A DNA stretch of 64,000 nt from Theropithecus gelada (lineage: Eukaryota > Chordata > Mammalia > Primates > Cercopithecidae), in the NCBI RefSeq assembly GCF_003255815.1, contig NC_037669.1, forward strand, positions 135,681,558 to 135,745,557, read 5' to 3'. Shown here piece after piece: positions 21,785 to 32,390 of the stretch; within the stretch, counting starts at the first letter, position 1, and each line of letters starts with the position of its first letter. Under the pieces are notes generated by a model. The model was not told the origin of the DNA and made no database searches. It was given only the letters and a program-made list of their open reading frames with translations. Made by a program: the position numbers and the translations under genes.

Positions 21785-21930
21785 CTAACCCATTTAATAT
21801 TCACAATAACTCTATAAGGTAGGTGCTATTATCACCCTCATCTTACAGATGAAGAAACTGAGGTATAGAGAGATTGAGTGACTTATCCAGTGAAGACAGA
21901 GCCAAGAATCTAACCCTGCCATTTGGCTCC
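21785..21930 (-). mobile_element. MIR SINE, antisense
   Basis: 'caataactctataaggtagg', 'tcttacagatgaagaaactg' and 'agagagattgagtgac' are clear antisense MIR. This second MIR lies 50 bp from the preceding one. Confidence 0.85.
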
Positions 21931-22407
21931 TCTTAACCTGCTTCCCTCCAGATCTTTCATGAGCCACCCCATTTCACACAGGACAGACACAGTTGGGGAG
22001 CCAGCCCCTTACCTGGCCTGTATGGATCAGACCATTATGATCTCTGTTCTGACCAATACCTTAGGTAGGATCAATTGTTTTGTTTTTGCTTGCTAGGGCC
22101 TACCACAGTGCAGGTCAGAAAGAGCCTTTGGTACAAGGCTGATGGCTGTGGAGGGCCTTACATTTAGCCTTTTGGTATTCTTCTTACCCAGGCCATGCAC
22201 AGTCTCAGACAGACATAGAAAAAGTGGAAACAAATTTTGCCATATAGACTGAAAACATAGCTTATCTTACAGACTGTGGGTTGTTTTTTCTTAAAAAAAT
22301 GTATTTTGTTATCCTGTGATTGACAACTATTTTACATTTCCTGTTAAAAGGATATTTACAGGATAATAAACATTTAATATGCACTTCAGCTTCTGTAACT
22401 TCATTTT
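21931..22407. other. single-copy DNA
   Basis: No repeat or gene is recognised. Confidence 0.4.
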
Positions 22408-22740
22408 GCATTTCTTCCTTTTTTTTTTTTTTTTTTTTTTTTTTGAGACGGAGTCTCGCTCTGTCGCCCAGGCTGGAGTGCAGTGGCCGGATCTCAGCTC
22501 ACTGCAAGCTCCGCCTCCCGGGTTCACGCCATTCTCCAGCCTCAGCCTCCCGAGTAGCTGGGACTACAGGCGCCCGCCACCTCGCCCGGCTAGTTTTTTT
22601 GTATTTCTTAATAGAGACGGGGTTTCACCGTGTTAGCCAGGATGGTCTCGATCTCCTGACCTCGTGATCCGCCCGTCTCGGCCTCCCAAAGTGCTGGGAT
22701 TACAGGCTTGAGCCACGGCGCCCGGCCGCATTTCTTCCTT
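22408..22740 (-). mobile_element. AluY SINE, antisense, very young, with target-site duplication
   Basis: The Alu runs from 22421 to 22727 ('gcgcccggcc'). It is flanked by gcatttcttcctt at 22408-22420 and 22728-22740. The T-tail is an uninterrupted run of 26 T. It carries 'ggccggatctcagctc', 'cggctagttttttt', 'cccgtctcgg' and 'aggcttgagcc', the same non-human-consensus changes as the copy at 3037. Its 115-codon plus frame is Alu-derived. Confidence 0.97.
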
Positions 22741-23534
22741 TTTTAAAAACAGTGAGGTCTCTCTTGAAACCCGAGGGGCCTTGACTCATCACTTCCGCGA
22801 AGTCTCTCCAAATTATCCTTTATGGAAAATGAAAATGAGATTAAGCTCCCCATTTAAGGACTGCCTGCAATAAGAGTGATTAAATCTGTCTAGATTTCAT
22901 ATACCTGGCTCTCAGGACATTTCCAAGGCTTTTGTGGTGTTTTTCCCTGGCCCAGCTGTAATTGTTTTTTAGTAGATGAGATTGCTTTGTGGATTTGCCC
23001 TGTTGTGTTGGGATGAAATAACAAAAGAAGACAGTTTCAGCTGCTCAGCGGCCTTGAAATCTTGTGTTTGACCTAAGAAGCTCAGAGCTGCCTGTGTTTT
23101 CCAACTTAGGAAGCTGCTAACTGGTCATCTGCTGCCCTTTATAATTTACACATAATTTTACCTTTTCTGCTTACATGCACTTAGCCCAGAAGCATTTACT
23201 AAATGTTCTCCGTATGTCTGGCATGTGCTGATGCCTCTGCCAGTCCTCCAATAGCCAAAGTCTCATAAGAGAGAGGACCTGAGAGAGGACTTTAGCCCTA
23301 AGTGTTCATCAAGTCATCATTTAAAGTTTCTGTCGCACTCCCAAGCATTCACAAACTATCCTGTAATATTCTTTCACAGCCTCACCTTGGCATTCCCTAA
23401 CCCCAAGGCATTCTATATTCTGGCTATACCAAATTTCCAGTTTATCTCTGAAACATCACGCTGTTTCTTTGTCTACAGTGTCCTCTTCCTGAAGCATCTT
23501 CCTCTATCTGGCAAACCCAGCTCCACAGCTTATA
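22741..23534. other. single-copy DNA, possible conserved non-coding segment
   Basis: No repeat family is recognised over almost 800 bp. 22855-23175 is balanced in composition and repeat-free. I cannot test conservation here. Confidence 0.35.
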
Positions 23535-23935
23535 AATGATAGCTCACACCTGCTGAGTGTTTGCCATGTGCCAGAGTTGTTCAAACTCCACACTTGTATA
23601 ATTCAGTGGTTCTCAAAGTGTAGCACCCTGTCCACCAGCATCAGTACTACCTGGGAGTTTGCTAGAATAGCAAATTCTAGAGTCCACCCTAGACCTATTG
23701 AATCAGAATCTCCAGGGTGGGGCCCAGCAATCTGTCTTAACAAGGTTTCCAAGTGATTCTGATGCAGGCTCAAATTTGAGAACCACTGTTTTAAACTTAA
23801 TTCTGAAAACAACCCTATAAGGTGAATAATATTATTATCCTCATTTTACAACTGAGTTCACTGACGGATAGAGACATTAAGTAACTTACCCAAGGCCACA
23901 GTGCTAGGGCCAAAGTCATACTCTTAACCACACCA
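23535..23935 (-). mobile_element. MIR SINE, antisense, split by a MER5A insertion
   Basis: 23535-23603 ('tgctgagtgtttgccatgtgcc') and 23789-23935 ('ccctataaggtgaataatatt', 'cattttacaactgag', 'taacttacccaaggccac') are contiguous parts of one antisense MIR. The DNA transposon at 23604-23788 sits between them. Confidence 0.8.
23604..23788 (+). mobile_element. MER5A, non-autonomous hAT-Charlie transposon
   Basis: A complete 185-bp element with terminal inverted repeats, cagtggttctcaaa at the left and ttgagaaccactg at the right. Inside are 'ccagcatcagtactacctggg', 'attgaatcagaatctccagg' and 'gtggggcccagcaatctg'. It has no coding capacity. Confidence 0.93.
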
Positions 23936-24784
23936 TATCCTACTATTCCATGTACTACTCTCAGAATTTTATTTTCTCCATGAGGAAATTCCTCTCTGCC
24001 TAAATTGCTTCTGTGTTGCCCAGTATGTTGTATCCAATCTCCATTTTCACATTGTATTATTTAATAAATAATTTTAAGTCTCTGATTTGCCTGAGACCAG
24101 TGAGGTCCTCTAAACCAGGGACATTGCAAATAATTAATCTTTAACTGCACATGTGGTCTGGGGTAGGTGGCTGATGACTATTTGCTTATAACGAACAAAA
24201 AACTAAACCGGTCACAAGGTTTTATCAACAGTTTGCTACAATAAAATTAGTTTGAAACCATTTTCAGTATTCTGTAAGGAGTAAAGATTTATGGATTCAT
24301 AATCCTCATTTTATTGCTTTCTGGTTGTTAAAGTAGTTTTTGTGAGGAAAATTAGCGTGGGCTCTGCTTATATTACATTCAGAGTTAGACTGACCATTGT
24401 AATTCATTTCAGCATCTATTGGCTACACCGAGTATTTTTATATGCAAAATACTGAGAAAACTGAGGGGCAGATTTAATTGGTTTTTACTAAAATTGATTA
24501 TCACTGCAGTACATTCAAGCCCCAATTCCTCTGGTTTCTTTTTCACATGAAAAAACTGTACCCTGAGCGCCCTCCCGTAAGATTGCATTTCTGTTATTTT
24601 TCAAAACCTGTTTAAGACCCTAGTCTGCAGTATCCTATTTTTCTCTAAATGGAATCATATCTCAGGAAGTGAAAAAATGATATCAGCAGTCAAGACAGTT
24701 TCAAGAGGAAGAAATGATGCACTGGCCTGCTCAGGGTATTTCAGCAGAAAAAATAGAATGGGGGAAGGTTGGGGATGTTAGAAG
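23936..24784. other. AT-rich single-copy DNA
   Basis: No gene or confident repeat is seen. Confidence 0.4.
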
Positions 24785-24962
24785 CAAACATTCGTTGAAC
24801 TTTTGCTGTTTGACTTTACCCTCACAATAACGCTGTGGTAGCTTCTTTTTCAGATAAGAAAACTGAAGCTCAAGAGGTTAATATTCCCAAGTTCACGGAG
24901 CTGGTAAGTGACAAGTTTAAGATTTGAACCTAGGCCCACTGCCTCCCAAGCCCACACTGTTC
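24785..24962 (-). mobile_element. MIR SINE, antisense
   Basis: 'cctcacaataacgctgtgg', 'tttcagataagaaaactgaagc' and 'tttgaacctaggcccactgc' follow the reverse complement of MIR. Confidence 0.8.
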
Positions 24963-25124
24963 TCTAAGCAATTTCCTTGACCCCTTGAGGGCAGATGGTA
25001 GGTGTAGGGGAAACACACCTAAAAACAATAACCTAAGCATATCCTTAGAATGACTCTGTATGGCAGATACATCTGAATGTGTGTTCCAAGCTGGAAAATC
25101 TGGAAGTGGCCAATGCTGAGATTC

Positions 25125-25478
25125 ATTCCTTATCTATGATAAACATCTGAGCCCCTGGTTTGTACCATGGAACACAGGGCCATCCAGGGAATTCAGGCCC
25201 TGAGTTTGGGTTAAATGAAGGATGCCAGGTAGAGGTTGTTGACTGAGAAGGCTATATAAACTGCATAACGTTCGCAAGCCATTGCGGTTTCCCTGTACCG
25301 CCTGCCGCCACTGGATCGTTTGCATGTGTAAGGCGGTTCTCCTGCCCAGCCTGCCACCACAGAATCTCTCCCCTGTATGTGAGCCCTTAATAAAACCCCA
25401 TGTCTCCTTTGCTGGTTCTGGGTCTCTTTGGCCTGTTTAACCTGTGCCTTCCCTATTGAGTTTAATAGAAGTTTGGCA
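25125..25478 (+). mobile_element. endogenous retrovirus LTR fragment
   Basis: The block holds a TATA box ('ggctatataaac' near 25250) and a poly(A) signal 'aataaaacc' near 25389. A T/G-rich U5 ('ggttctgggtctctttggc') is followed at 25471 by 'tttggcacaacagtgggag', which is placed and shaped like a retroviral primer-binding region. About 150 bp of possible leader follows. No gag, pol or env frame survives. Class I is likely. The left edge is uncertain by some tens of bases. Confidence 0.65.
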
Positions 25479-26789
25479 CAACAGTGGGAGAGATACAATT
25501 CAGGGAGGGCTTTAATTCCTCAATTCGGGAGCTTAGGAACCGACCCTTTGACTTCTTTTGTATCGTATCCCCTTCCCTTTCCAGTGACCCGATTTGGTCT
25601 CATACATCAGTTTGCGTTAAGATGTATTTTTGAATGAACAAACGCCACATCAGAACCCTCATCCCTCTTAGTGTCTTGGGGCATTATGAACGTGTTCTCT
25701 GAAGGCTTAATTTTATAATCCTGGCACTGGACTTTTGGTATTATGGATTATTTCACTTAGGGCTAAAAAATTTCAGGCAGGATAATACATTTCACATTAT
25801 TTTATAAGTGACTGTACTTTACAACCACATTTTTAACTTTTTAGCCCTTTATCTGAAAGAGCTCTTGCTTTGGTGGACTCCACTGCTTCCCTCTTACTAT
25901 GTCCCATAAACCTCCTTCCCTGAGTAGCTTCAACAATAGAATGCCCAGACCTGCATATTTTAGTGCCGACATCAGAGGAGCGTGTTTGCACGCAGTGAGC
26001 CAGTTGAAGCTCAACTCCTCTCTTATCCTATGAGCCAGTTGAAGCTCAACTCCTCTCTTATCCCAGTGTCAAAATGTAGCTGTATTCACTGTCATAACAC
26101 ACGAGGGAGAATTTTAGACCTATACGAGGAAATTGCAGCAAAAGGCACAAACTGTCCAGGGGGTGGAAAGTGAAAGAATTATTTTGTCCCTTTTTATGAA
26201 CATTTTATTGTGCATGAAATTTAATCTTCAATTTCTTTCCAAAATGGAAACAACGTTAATGACGTTTAGTGTATCTTTGGCTTTTAAAAACTGACTTGTT
26301 TGGGAAGTATTTTTTATGTCTAAGAACTAATCTCCATGATGTGACAGTTGGAGTAAATTAAGAATTCACAAAAGTATCATTAAGATTGGTGTAAGATAAA
26401 CAAATGACAAGATTTGAACATACATTTTAAGTTAGAAGAAACTATAGTTTTTCTGCTTAAATGACATTTGTTTAAGCTTAAGTACATCACTCATATGTGG
26501 CTAAATATACAAGGCCCAAGATTCTCTGTGGATTCTGTGTTCTGAACTGTGTCAAAGAATCTCTTCCCCTAAATTCAGGAGACTTTCCTGCAGTGGAATG
26601 TGAGGTTTGGTGAGGAAGATAGGCTAGCAGTTCCTTTTTTTTTTTCCTTTCTTATTTGCTGCTTCTCGCCCCTTTAAAAAAAATATTTGCAACTTTACTA
26701 TGCAAGCTATGTGCTTTTGATCCACCTGGGATTGGAGAGAGTGAGAACTCCATGATGCAGTCAAGCTACTTCTATACATCTAAGAGAAA
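25479..26789. other. possible ERV leader then single-copy DNA
   Basis: 25479-25640 may be retroviral leader sequence. The rest shows no gene. It contains the 35-bp duplication at 25996-26063. Confidence 0.4.
25996..26063. repeat. 35-bp perfect tandem duplication
   Basis: The unit starting tgagccagttgaagctcaac and ending tctcttatcc occurs at 25996 and again at 26031. All 33 comparable bases are identical, joined by 'ta'. Confidence 0.95.
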
Positions 26790-27310
26790 TGAATACATAT
26801 GCTCACAGAAAGATACACACAAGAATGTTCATGATGGTTTTATTTATAATGACCCCAAACTGAAAACATCCCTAATGTTCATCAACAATAAAATGGATAA
26901 ACTGTGGTATATTCCTACAATGGAATATCATACTGGAATGAAAAAGATCAAACTACTAGTATACATGAAAACATGGATGAATTTCAAATATATAAAAGAA
27001 GCCAGACTTAAAAGGATACCTTCTGAAAATTTCTACTTCTGTTAATTTTAAGCACAGGGAAAATTAATCTATGGCAAAAGAAATCAGAATACTGGCTACC
27101 TATGGAGAGGTGATATTGACTGGGAACAGATACGAGAAAAGCTTCTAGGGAGGCAGGGGGTGGGGGTGGGAATATTCTAGATCTTGACCTGCCTGTGGTT
27201 ACATGAGCATATGAAAAATCTATCACGTTGTACATTGAAGATTTGTGCATTTTACCACATAGAAATTATACGTCAATGAAAGTATTAAAGAAACAAGCAA
27301 AGAAAGAGCT
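26790..27310 (+). mobile_element. L1 LINE 3' end (L1M type)
   Basis: 'acacaagaatgttcatgatgg', 'ttcatcaacaataaaatgg', 'ataaactgtggtatattcc', 'caatggaatatcatactgg', 'acatggatgaatttcaaat', 'aaagaagccagact' and finally 'ttgtacattgaagatttg' with 'tacgtcaatgaaagtatt' are in the order of old L1 3' sequence. The 129-codon frame at 26656-27045 crosses its edge and is not a gene. Confidence 0.88.
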
Positions 27311-27429
27311 ATAGCCAAAGCCTATGCATCCATGCTTTACCAAGGAGCTTGGGGCTATAACTATTTCAGCATTTCTTTTACTAAGGGACAAACTGTTGCA
27401 GGAGATGGAATGACATTGGGTGGTTCTCT

Positions 27430-27620
27430 TGTGCAAGGGGCATTGTGTTAGTAACTTTATTTTACCTTTTAATTCTTACTTCAACTTGGGAAGTATTCAG
27501 AACAGGTATTTATCATCTCTGGTACTAAATGTGAATGAGTGTGAGGTCACACTTGTTAATAAATGTCAGAGTTGGAGTTATATCCCAGGCACACTGATGC
27601 CATTCTACCAAGATGCTCTT
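27430..27620 (-). mobile_element. MIR SINE, antisense, degraded
   Basis: 'tcttacttcaacttgggaag', 'gaggtcacacttgttaataaa' and 'cagagttggagttatatccc' roughly follow antisense MIR. Confidence 0.4.
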
Positions 27621-27668
27621 CCAAGGCAAGCTTTGTTTGCAAATAATGGTTGAAAATAACAACAAAGG

Positions 27669-27797
27669 GTGATGCTTTGAGAGGCCAAGGTGAGAGAATT
27701 GCTTAAGCCCAGGAGTTTGAGGCTGCAGTGAGCTATGACTGCACCACTACACTATAGCCTGGGCAACAGAGAGAGACCCTGTCTCTAAAAAACATTA
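27669..27797 (+). mobile_element. Alu-related monomer or AluJ right arm
   Basis: It begins 'gggtgatgctttgagaggcc' and continues 'caggagtttgaggctgcag', 'tgagctatgactgcacc' and 'cctgggcaacagagagagacc'. There is no left-arm/right-arm join, so it is a free monomer (FLAM/FRAM type) or a truncated AluJ. Confidence 0.8.
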
Positions 27798-27974
27798 AGA
27801 AAACAAAGAGTAAAACTTTCTGTAAACAACAACAATGACAAAGAGTAAAACTGTTGCTCATCATCCCACTTGAATGAATCACCAGGTGAGCTTTATGCAC
27901 AGATGGACTCATTGAGATTTTGGGGGCACAGAGAACTGCTCCCTACTCAGAATATGACCTCCCAACCCTCCCAC

Positions 27975-28162
27975 GTTTGCCAGGTAAAATACAGAATGCC
28001 CAGTTAAATTTGAATTTCAGATCAACCACGGATACATTTTTTAATATAAACATGCCCAACGTATTGCATGGAAGACACTTAAACTGGAAAATTATTCATG
28101 GTTTATCTGAAATCCAAATTTAACTGGGCATTCTGTATTTTTATTTGCTAAATTTGGCAACC
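27975..28162. mobile_element. palindromic non-autonomous DNA transposon
   Basis: It opens 'gtttgccaggtaaaatacag' and closes with 'ttgctaaatttggcaacc'. Internal arms 27991-28028 and 28099-28136 are reverse complements at 36 of 38 positions, and the pairing continues more weakly outwards and inwards. The wording is that of a familiar palindromic mammalian MER element. I do not recall its number with certainty. Confidence 0.85.
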
Positions 28163-29407
28163 TTATCCATTCCCATTGCATCTTTTCTGTGATAACTGCA
28201 CATCCTAGAGCCTTTCATTTCACAAACAGGATTTAGGTTTAATTGCATAAAATCAAACATATATACAAACAAAACCTTGAAAACAGCTTTGAGGAGGAAA
28301 GGGGACATTGTTTGTTTGGAGTTTGGGATAGGGAAGGAGATCCTGTAGGGAAATTCTGCCGCCTCAAATTTTTGTCTTGTTTATTTTTTGTTAAAATATC
28401 TTCCAATTTCAGAAATAGAAAAAAGGAAAAGATCTCTGATTTGTAAATGAATCTGTGACAGAGTTCCTTTGCATTTCTGGCTTATTTGCCTGCAGCATGC
28501 AAGGCAAGGAGAAGGGGAAAGAAAAGGGACTAAACACTGGGACCCTCTCAGGCCTGCCCAATGTTGCTGCTATAGCTATTTCCATTTGGCAATTTGTTAA
28601 GAAAAATGAAAAGTCTCCTCAAAATTGCCAGCTACTAAAACAGTACCAGCTACAATTTTTGAATTATCAGTTTTGGGTTGGAAGGGTAGAGGGAGATTGT
28701 TTTTTCAGATTCTCCAAACAGGTTTTTCTGTGAATAAAGGATTGGTGTTAAGATAGTCAGATTACTCTGAGATGCCACTTGCAGGGAGGCGAATTGTTAG
28801 AGGCACTAATAATTCATGCAAATGACTTTTATGAACTATAAATTACTACAGATTAGCCATTTTCACAATATTATGACTTTCTGCTTTTAGTGCAAATTTT
28901 TCGCAATACTCCTGGGACCAGGTATTTTCCTTCTGTTAACTTTATGCCTATTCTCAGCAGCTAATATTATTCTTGGGAGCTATATGGTTTAAATTTAAAT
29001 GCAGCAGTCCTTTAAAATAAGACATATGTAACCTACAATTGCATGAGAGGTCACTGTTGAGCAAAGTGGTTTCCCTGTTTGAATGTTAAGACAAAATTAA
29101 GATGCAGAGATACTGGATTCCCCTATGAACTGTATAATGATTCCAAATTATTGCTCTAAACATGGCTTAGGTGGTGATGCAGCAGTCTTTGCTGCAGGCT
29201 GGAGAATTATCCTTGTCTTAAAGGGATGGGATGCAGGGAATTCTCAATTCCTGATTTGGTTACCCCTCAAATGACCTTAAAGGGTATCATGGTGGCTGGG
29301 AGTTGGGAGCTCCACGGTATGGCTACCTTTTCAGTGGGGGCCATCGTGCCTGACTTTATCAAGCCCCACAAGCTTAGGAGGTCAAAATTCTGTCCTCTAT
29401 TTTCTCA
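28163..29407. other. AT-rich single-copy DNA, possible regulatory segment
   Basis: No gene or repeat is recognised. 28790-29060 is repeat-free and includes an octamer motif ATGCAAAT at 28816-28823 within AT-rich text. Confidence 0.35.
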
Positions 29408-29545
29408 TTGCTTAACAAATGATTATTGAGCACCTAGTAGGGCCCAACACTCTTCTAGGAGCCAGGGGCACAGTGATAAACAAAGCAGCCAATGTCCTTA
29501 ACAGTTCCGGTGTAGAAGACAGATGACAAATGGCCATATAATGCA
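29408..29545 (-). mobile_element. L2 LINE 3' end, antisense
   Basis: 'aacaaatgattattgagcacc', 'ccaacactcttctaggagcc' and 'gcacagtgataaacaaagc' are the reverse complement of the L2 3' terminus. Confidence 0.8.
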
Positions 29546-30559
29546 TGATTCCAGATTTTCTTGCTTCACCATTTTCTAGCACCAGCCAGGCTTCCATAGG
29601 TTCAGTTTCTGTTCAGTTATTCAAAGTTCACTCTTTTTTCACCCCATCATTTGTTTTAAACACTATAGGAGAGAAGGAGTGAACATAGTTTCAAAAAAGA
29701 AACTGCAAACCATCAGTTTGCCATTTCCCATCTTCAGTAGTCATGAAAATGCCAGATTGCATTCATACTGCACACATTGTGATATTTGCGCATCAGTTAT
29801 AATAATTTTTATCAACTTTTTGAGGGCCAAAACTTCTGCTTTCTTTCATTAATTTTTATGTGTAAGGGCCAAGCGTAGGAGAAAAGATAAAGGCTGAGGA
29901 GAAGAACGTTTTCCTTCAGGCCCCAGCCTTTCGGAACCGTGAGCCCACCCCTCCAAGCCACAGTCTTTACCTCTTAGACTTCTGCAGTCTGAACAATTTT
30001 ATTTCTGCAATTTTTCAAAACCTGTTTGCCTTGATTATGTCTGATCTGCATCCATTTGGATTGTATGAGGCTGTAAACTCCTCGAGTGTAGAATCTTGTT
30101 TATTTGAATTCATTTTGGAAAGGCTGAAGCCAGGACCAAATGCTTTGCAAGATAATGAGCAATAGCAAGCAAAAACTCAAGATGAAGAGGCTCAGGCCTC
30201 CAGACAAAAGGGTTTGATTTGTCCTACTTCAAGGCCCTTTCCAAATCACTACAGACAAAAGAGCACAACACACAACCCAGCAGGAGCCTAGACTCAAAGG
30301 TAAATGATAAGAAAGTATTTGAATATGAAAGCATGCAATCACCATGATTACAGCTGTGAAAAATACCGGTGTATAAGAGCAAACACTGCAAAGGGGGTGC
30401 AACAAGCTAGGAGAATTTGGAGGCACTAAAATGCCTTATTAATGGTAACATTCTATGAGACTAAAGGGAAGTTCAGTGGCAATTATCATTCTCCTTAGTC
30501 AAGAGGAAGATGAGCCTCTTACACATCTACTCCATTCAGAAAATAGAAACTAACACAAT
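29546..30559. other. single-copy DNA
   Basis: About 1 kb without a confident repeat or exon. Confidence 0.4.
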
Positions 30560-30785
30560 TGACAGTATCTATGTACCAGGCAACTTACACATGTTCCATC
30601 ATTAAATATCTCAACCACCTTATGAGGTAGGTACTATTACTACCAGCATCTCCATTTTTTCCATTTTTAAAATGAGGAACCAAGAGGTTAAGCAAATTGA
30701 CTGGGGTTACACAGTAAGAGTTAGAACAAGGTTTTAAACCAGGCCAATTTAGTCCAAAGTCCAACTCTTAAGCCCTATTCTGTCT
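30560..30785 (-). mobile_element. MIR SINE, antisense
   Basis: 'ctcaaccaccttatgaggtagg', 'aaaatgaggaaccaagaggtt', 'ggggttacacagtaagag' and 'ttttaaaccaggccaatttag' follow antisense MIR. Confidence 0.85.
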
Positions 30786-31075
30786 CTGGCACAAAAAAAT
30801 ACTTAGAAAAACTAAATTTCCTCTTTCCTTTCCCCAGCTCAGATCCAAGTCCCTCAAATACTTATGCTACACTTCATTTCTGAAGAGGACAATCCACATC
30901 TTTACTAGTAATGGGTTGTGTTTGATATTTAGCTTTGTTATTACCTTTTTACTGGATGTCATCTCTCCCATGACCTCCCTCCGCCACTTTTTCCCTGAAA
31001 ATAAGTGTGCAGGTACTTTTAATGAGATTGATTTTTGAACATTGTCTCTTTTCCCATTCAAGTGTCTGTGCTTAT
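30786..31075. other. single-copy DNA
   Basis: No gene or repeat is seen. Confidence 0.4.
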
Positions 31076-31379
31076 TTGTGTTGCAGGGTTTATTTTTTTG
31101 GAGATGTAGTTTCGCTCTTGTTGTCCAGGCTGGAGTTGGCTCACTGGAACCTCTGCCTCCCAGGTTCAAGTGATTCTCCTGCATCAGCCTCTTGAGTAGC
31201 TAGTATTACAGGCATGCGCCAACACGCCTGGCTAATTTTGCATTTTCAGTAGTAACGGGGTTTCTCCATGTTGGTCAGGGTGGTCTCAAACTCCCAACCT
31301 TAGGTGATCCACCCGCCTCGGCCTACCCAAAGTGCTGGGATCACAGGCATGAGTCACCGCGCCCAGCCTTGTGTTGCAG
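31076..31379 (-). mobile_element. AluS SINE, antisense, with 11-bp target-site duplication
   Basis: The Alu lies at 31087-31368, ending 'gcgcccagcc'. It is flanked by ttgtgttgcag at 31076-31086 and 31369-31379. About a dozen bases are missing after 'ggctggagt', where 'gcagtggcgcgatc' would be expected, and the T-tail is short. Confidence 0.95.
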
Positions 31380-32087
31380 TTTTAAAGCACATAGAGGCAT
31401 CTCTGTTGCTGTATGAGGGACACCTCCTTCAGAGTAATTCCTAATATGTGTTGTTATGAGCTGATCATCATTTGATATTCATCAAAGGACTTCGTTTCAT
31501 GCTTAGCTGAGGTCTGAAGAGAGAATTTTTGACATGAAAAATGGACTGATCTTAACTAGAACGAATCACTTTACTCTGGTGTTCAAATACACCTCATTTA
31601 TCACAGATATATCTCAATTGCTCTGAGAGAGTAAAGGTCTATGAAAGTCTGTACTCTTAATTCTACAATTCAGTCTGAATCCAGAGGAATGGGACAGATT
31701 ACCTCTGGAACTTCCTGCAGGTTGATAATCCTGTGCCCTCCTTGGCATGCCACCCCACCCTGGCAGTCTCTCTTGATATGATAAGAATTGAGTAGGTAGT
31801 GATTGAAAGGTTTTTGAGAGAGTGCCAAGTATTGTGTGGGACAGGGGAAATAAAGGTTGTTCAATTATCAAGTACATAAGCACAACGCACCTAAATCACT
31901 GCACTGAATTTATTTGTCACTAAAGTTTAGTGGCTAAAATGGAAATGGTATGATCTAGCATCATGGAGTCTTATCTTGGAGCTTTCTAGTCATTAGTTTG
32001 GGAGGAAATGGGTTAATGCTGAGATTCTGCACCATTTTATGTAGTTGCCTTGTAAACATCCCTAACTATAATACATAAGATTCCCGA
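31380..32087. other. single-copy DNA
   Basis: No gene or confident repeat is seen. Confidence 0.4.
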
Positions 32088-32390
32088 GCCAGGTGCAGTA
32101 GCTCACGTCTGTAATCCCAGCACTTTGGGATGCCGAGGCAGACAGATGACAAGGTCAGGAGTTTAAGACCAGCATGGACCAACATGGTGAAACCCTGTCT
32201 CTACTAAAAAAATACAAAAATTAGCCGAGAGTGGTGGTGTGTGCCTGTAATCCCAGCCACTCAGGAGGCTGAGGCAGGAGAATCTCTTGAACCCAGAAGG
32301 CAGAGGTTGCAGTGAGCTGAGATCACGCCATTGCACTCCAGCCTGGGCAACAAAGCGAGACTCTGTCTCAAAAAATAAATAAAAAAAGAT
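32088..32390 (+). mobile_element. AluS SINE, sense
   Basis: It runs from 'gccaggtgcagtagctcacg' to 'gactctgtctcaaaaaataaa'. It is complete in both arms with a modest number of changes. Its target-site duplication is not clear. Confidence 0.95.

Noticed and set aside
22320..22667. 115-codon plus frame
   Set aside because: Antisense AluY translation with a poly-Phe tract from its T-tail.
26656..27045. 129-codon plus frame
   Set aside because: Falls largely in an L1 3' end. Resemblance is to non-coding L1 sequence.
24590..30020. Shared wording near 24590 and 29998 ('ttttcaaaacctgttt')
   Set aside because: Only about 16 bases with poor flanking similarity. Chance or a tiny shared relic.
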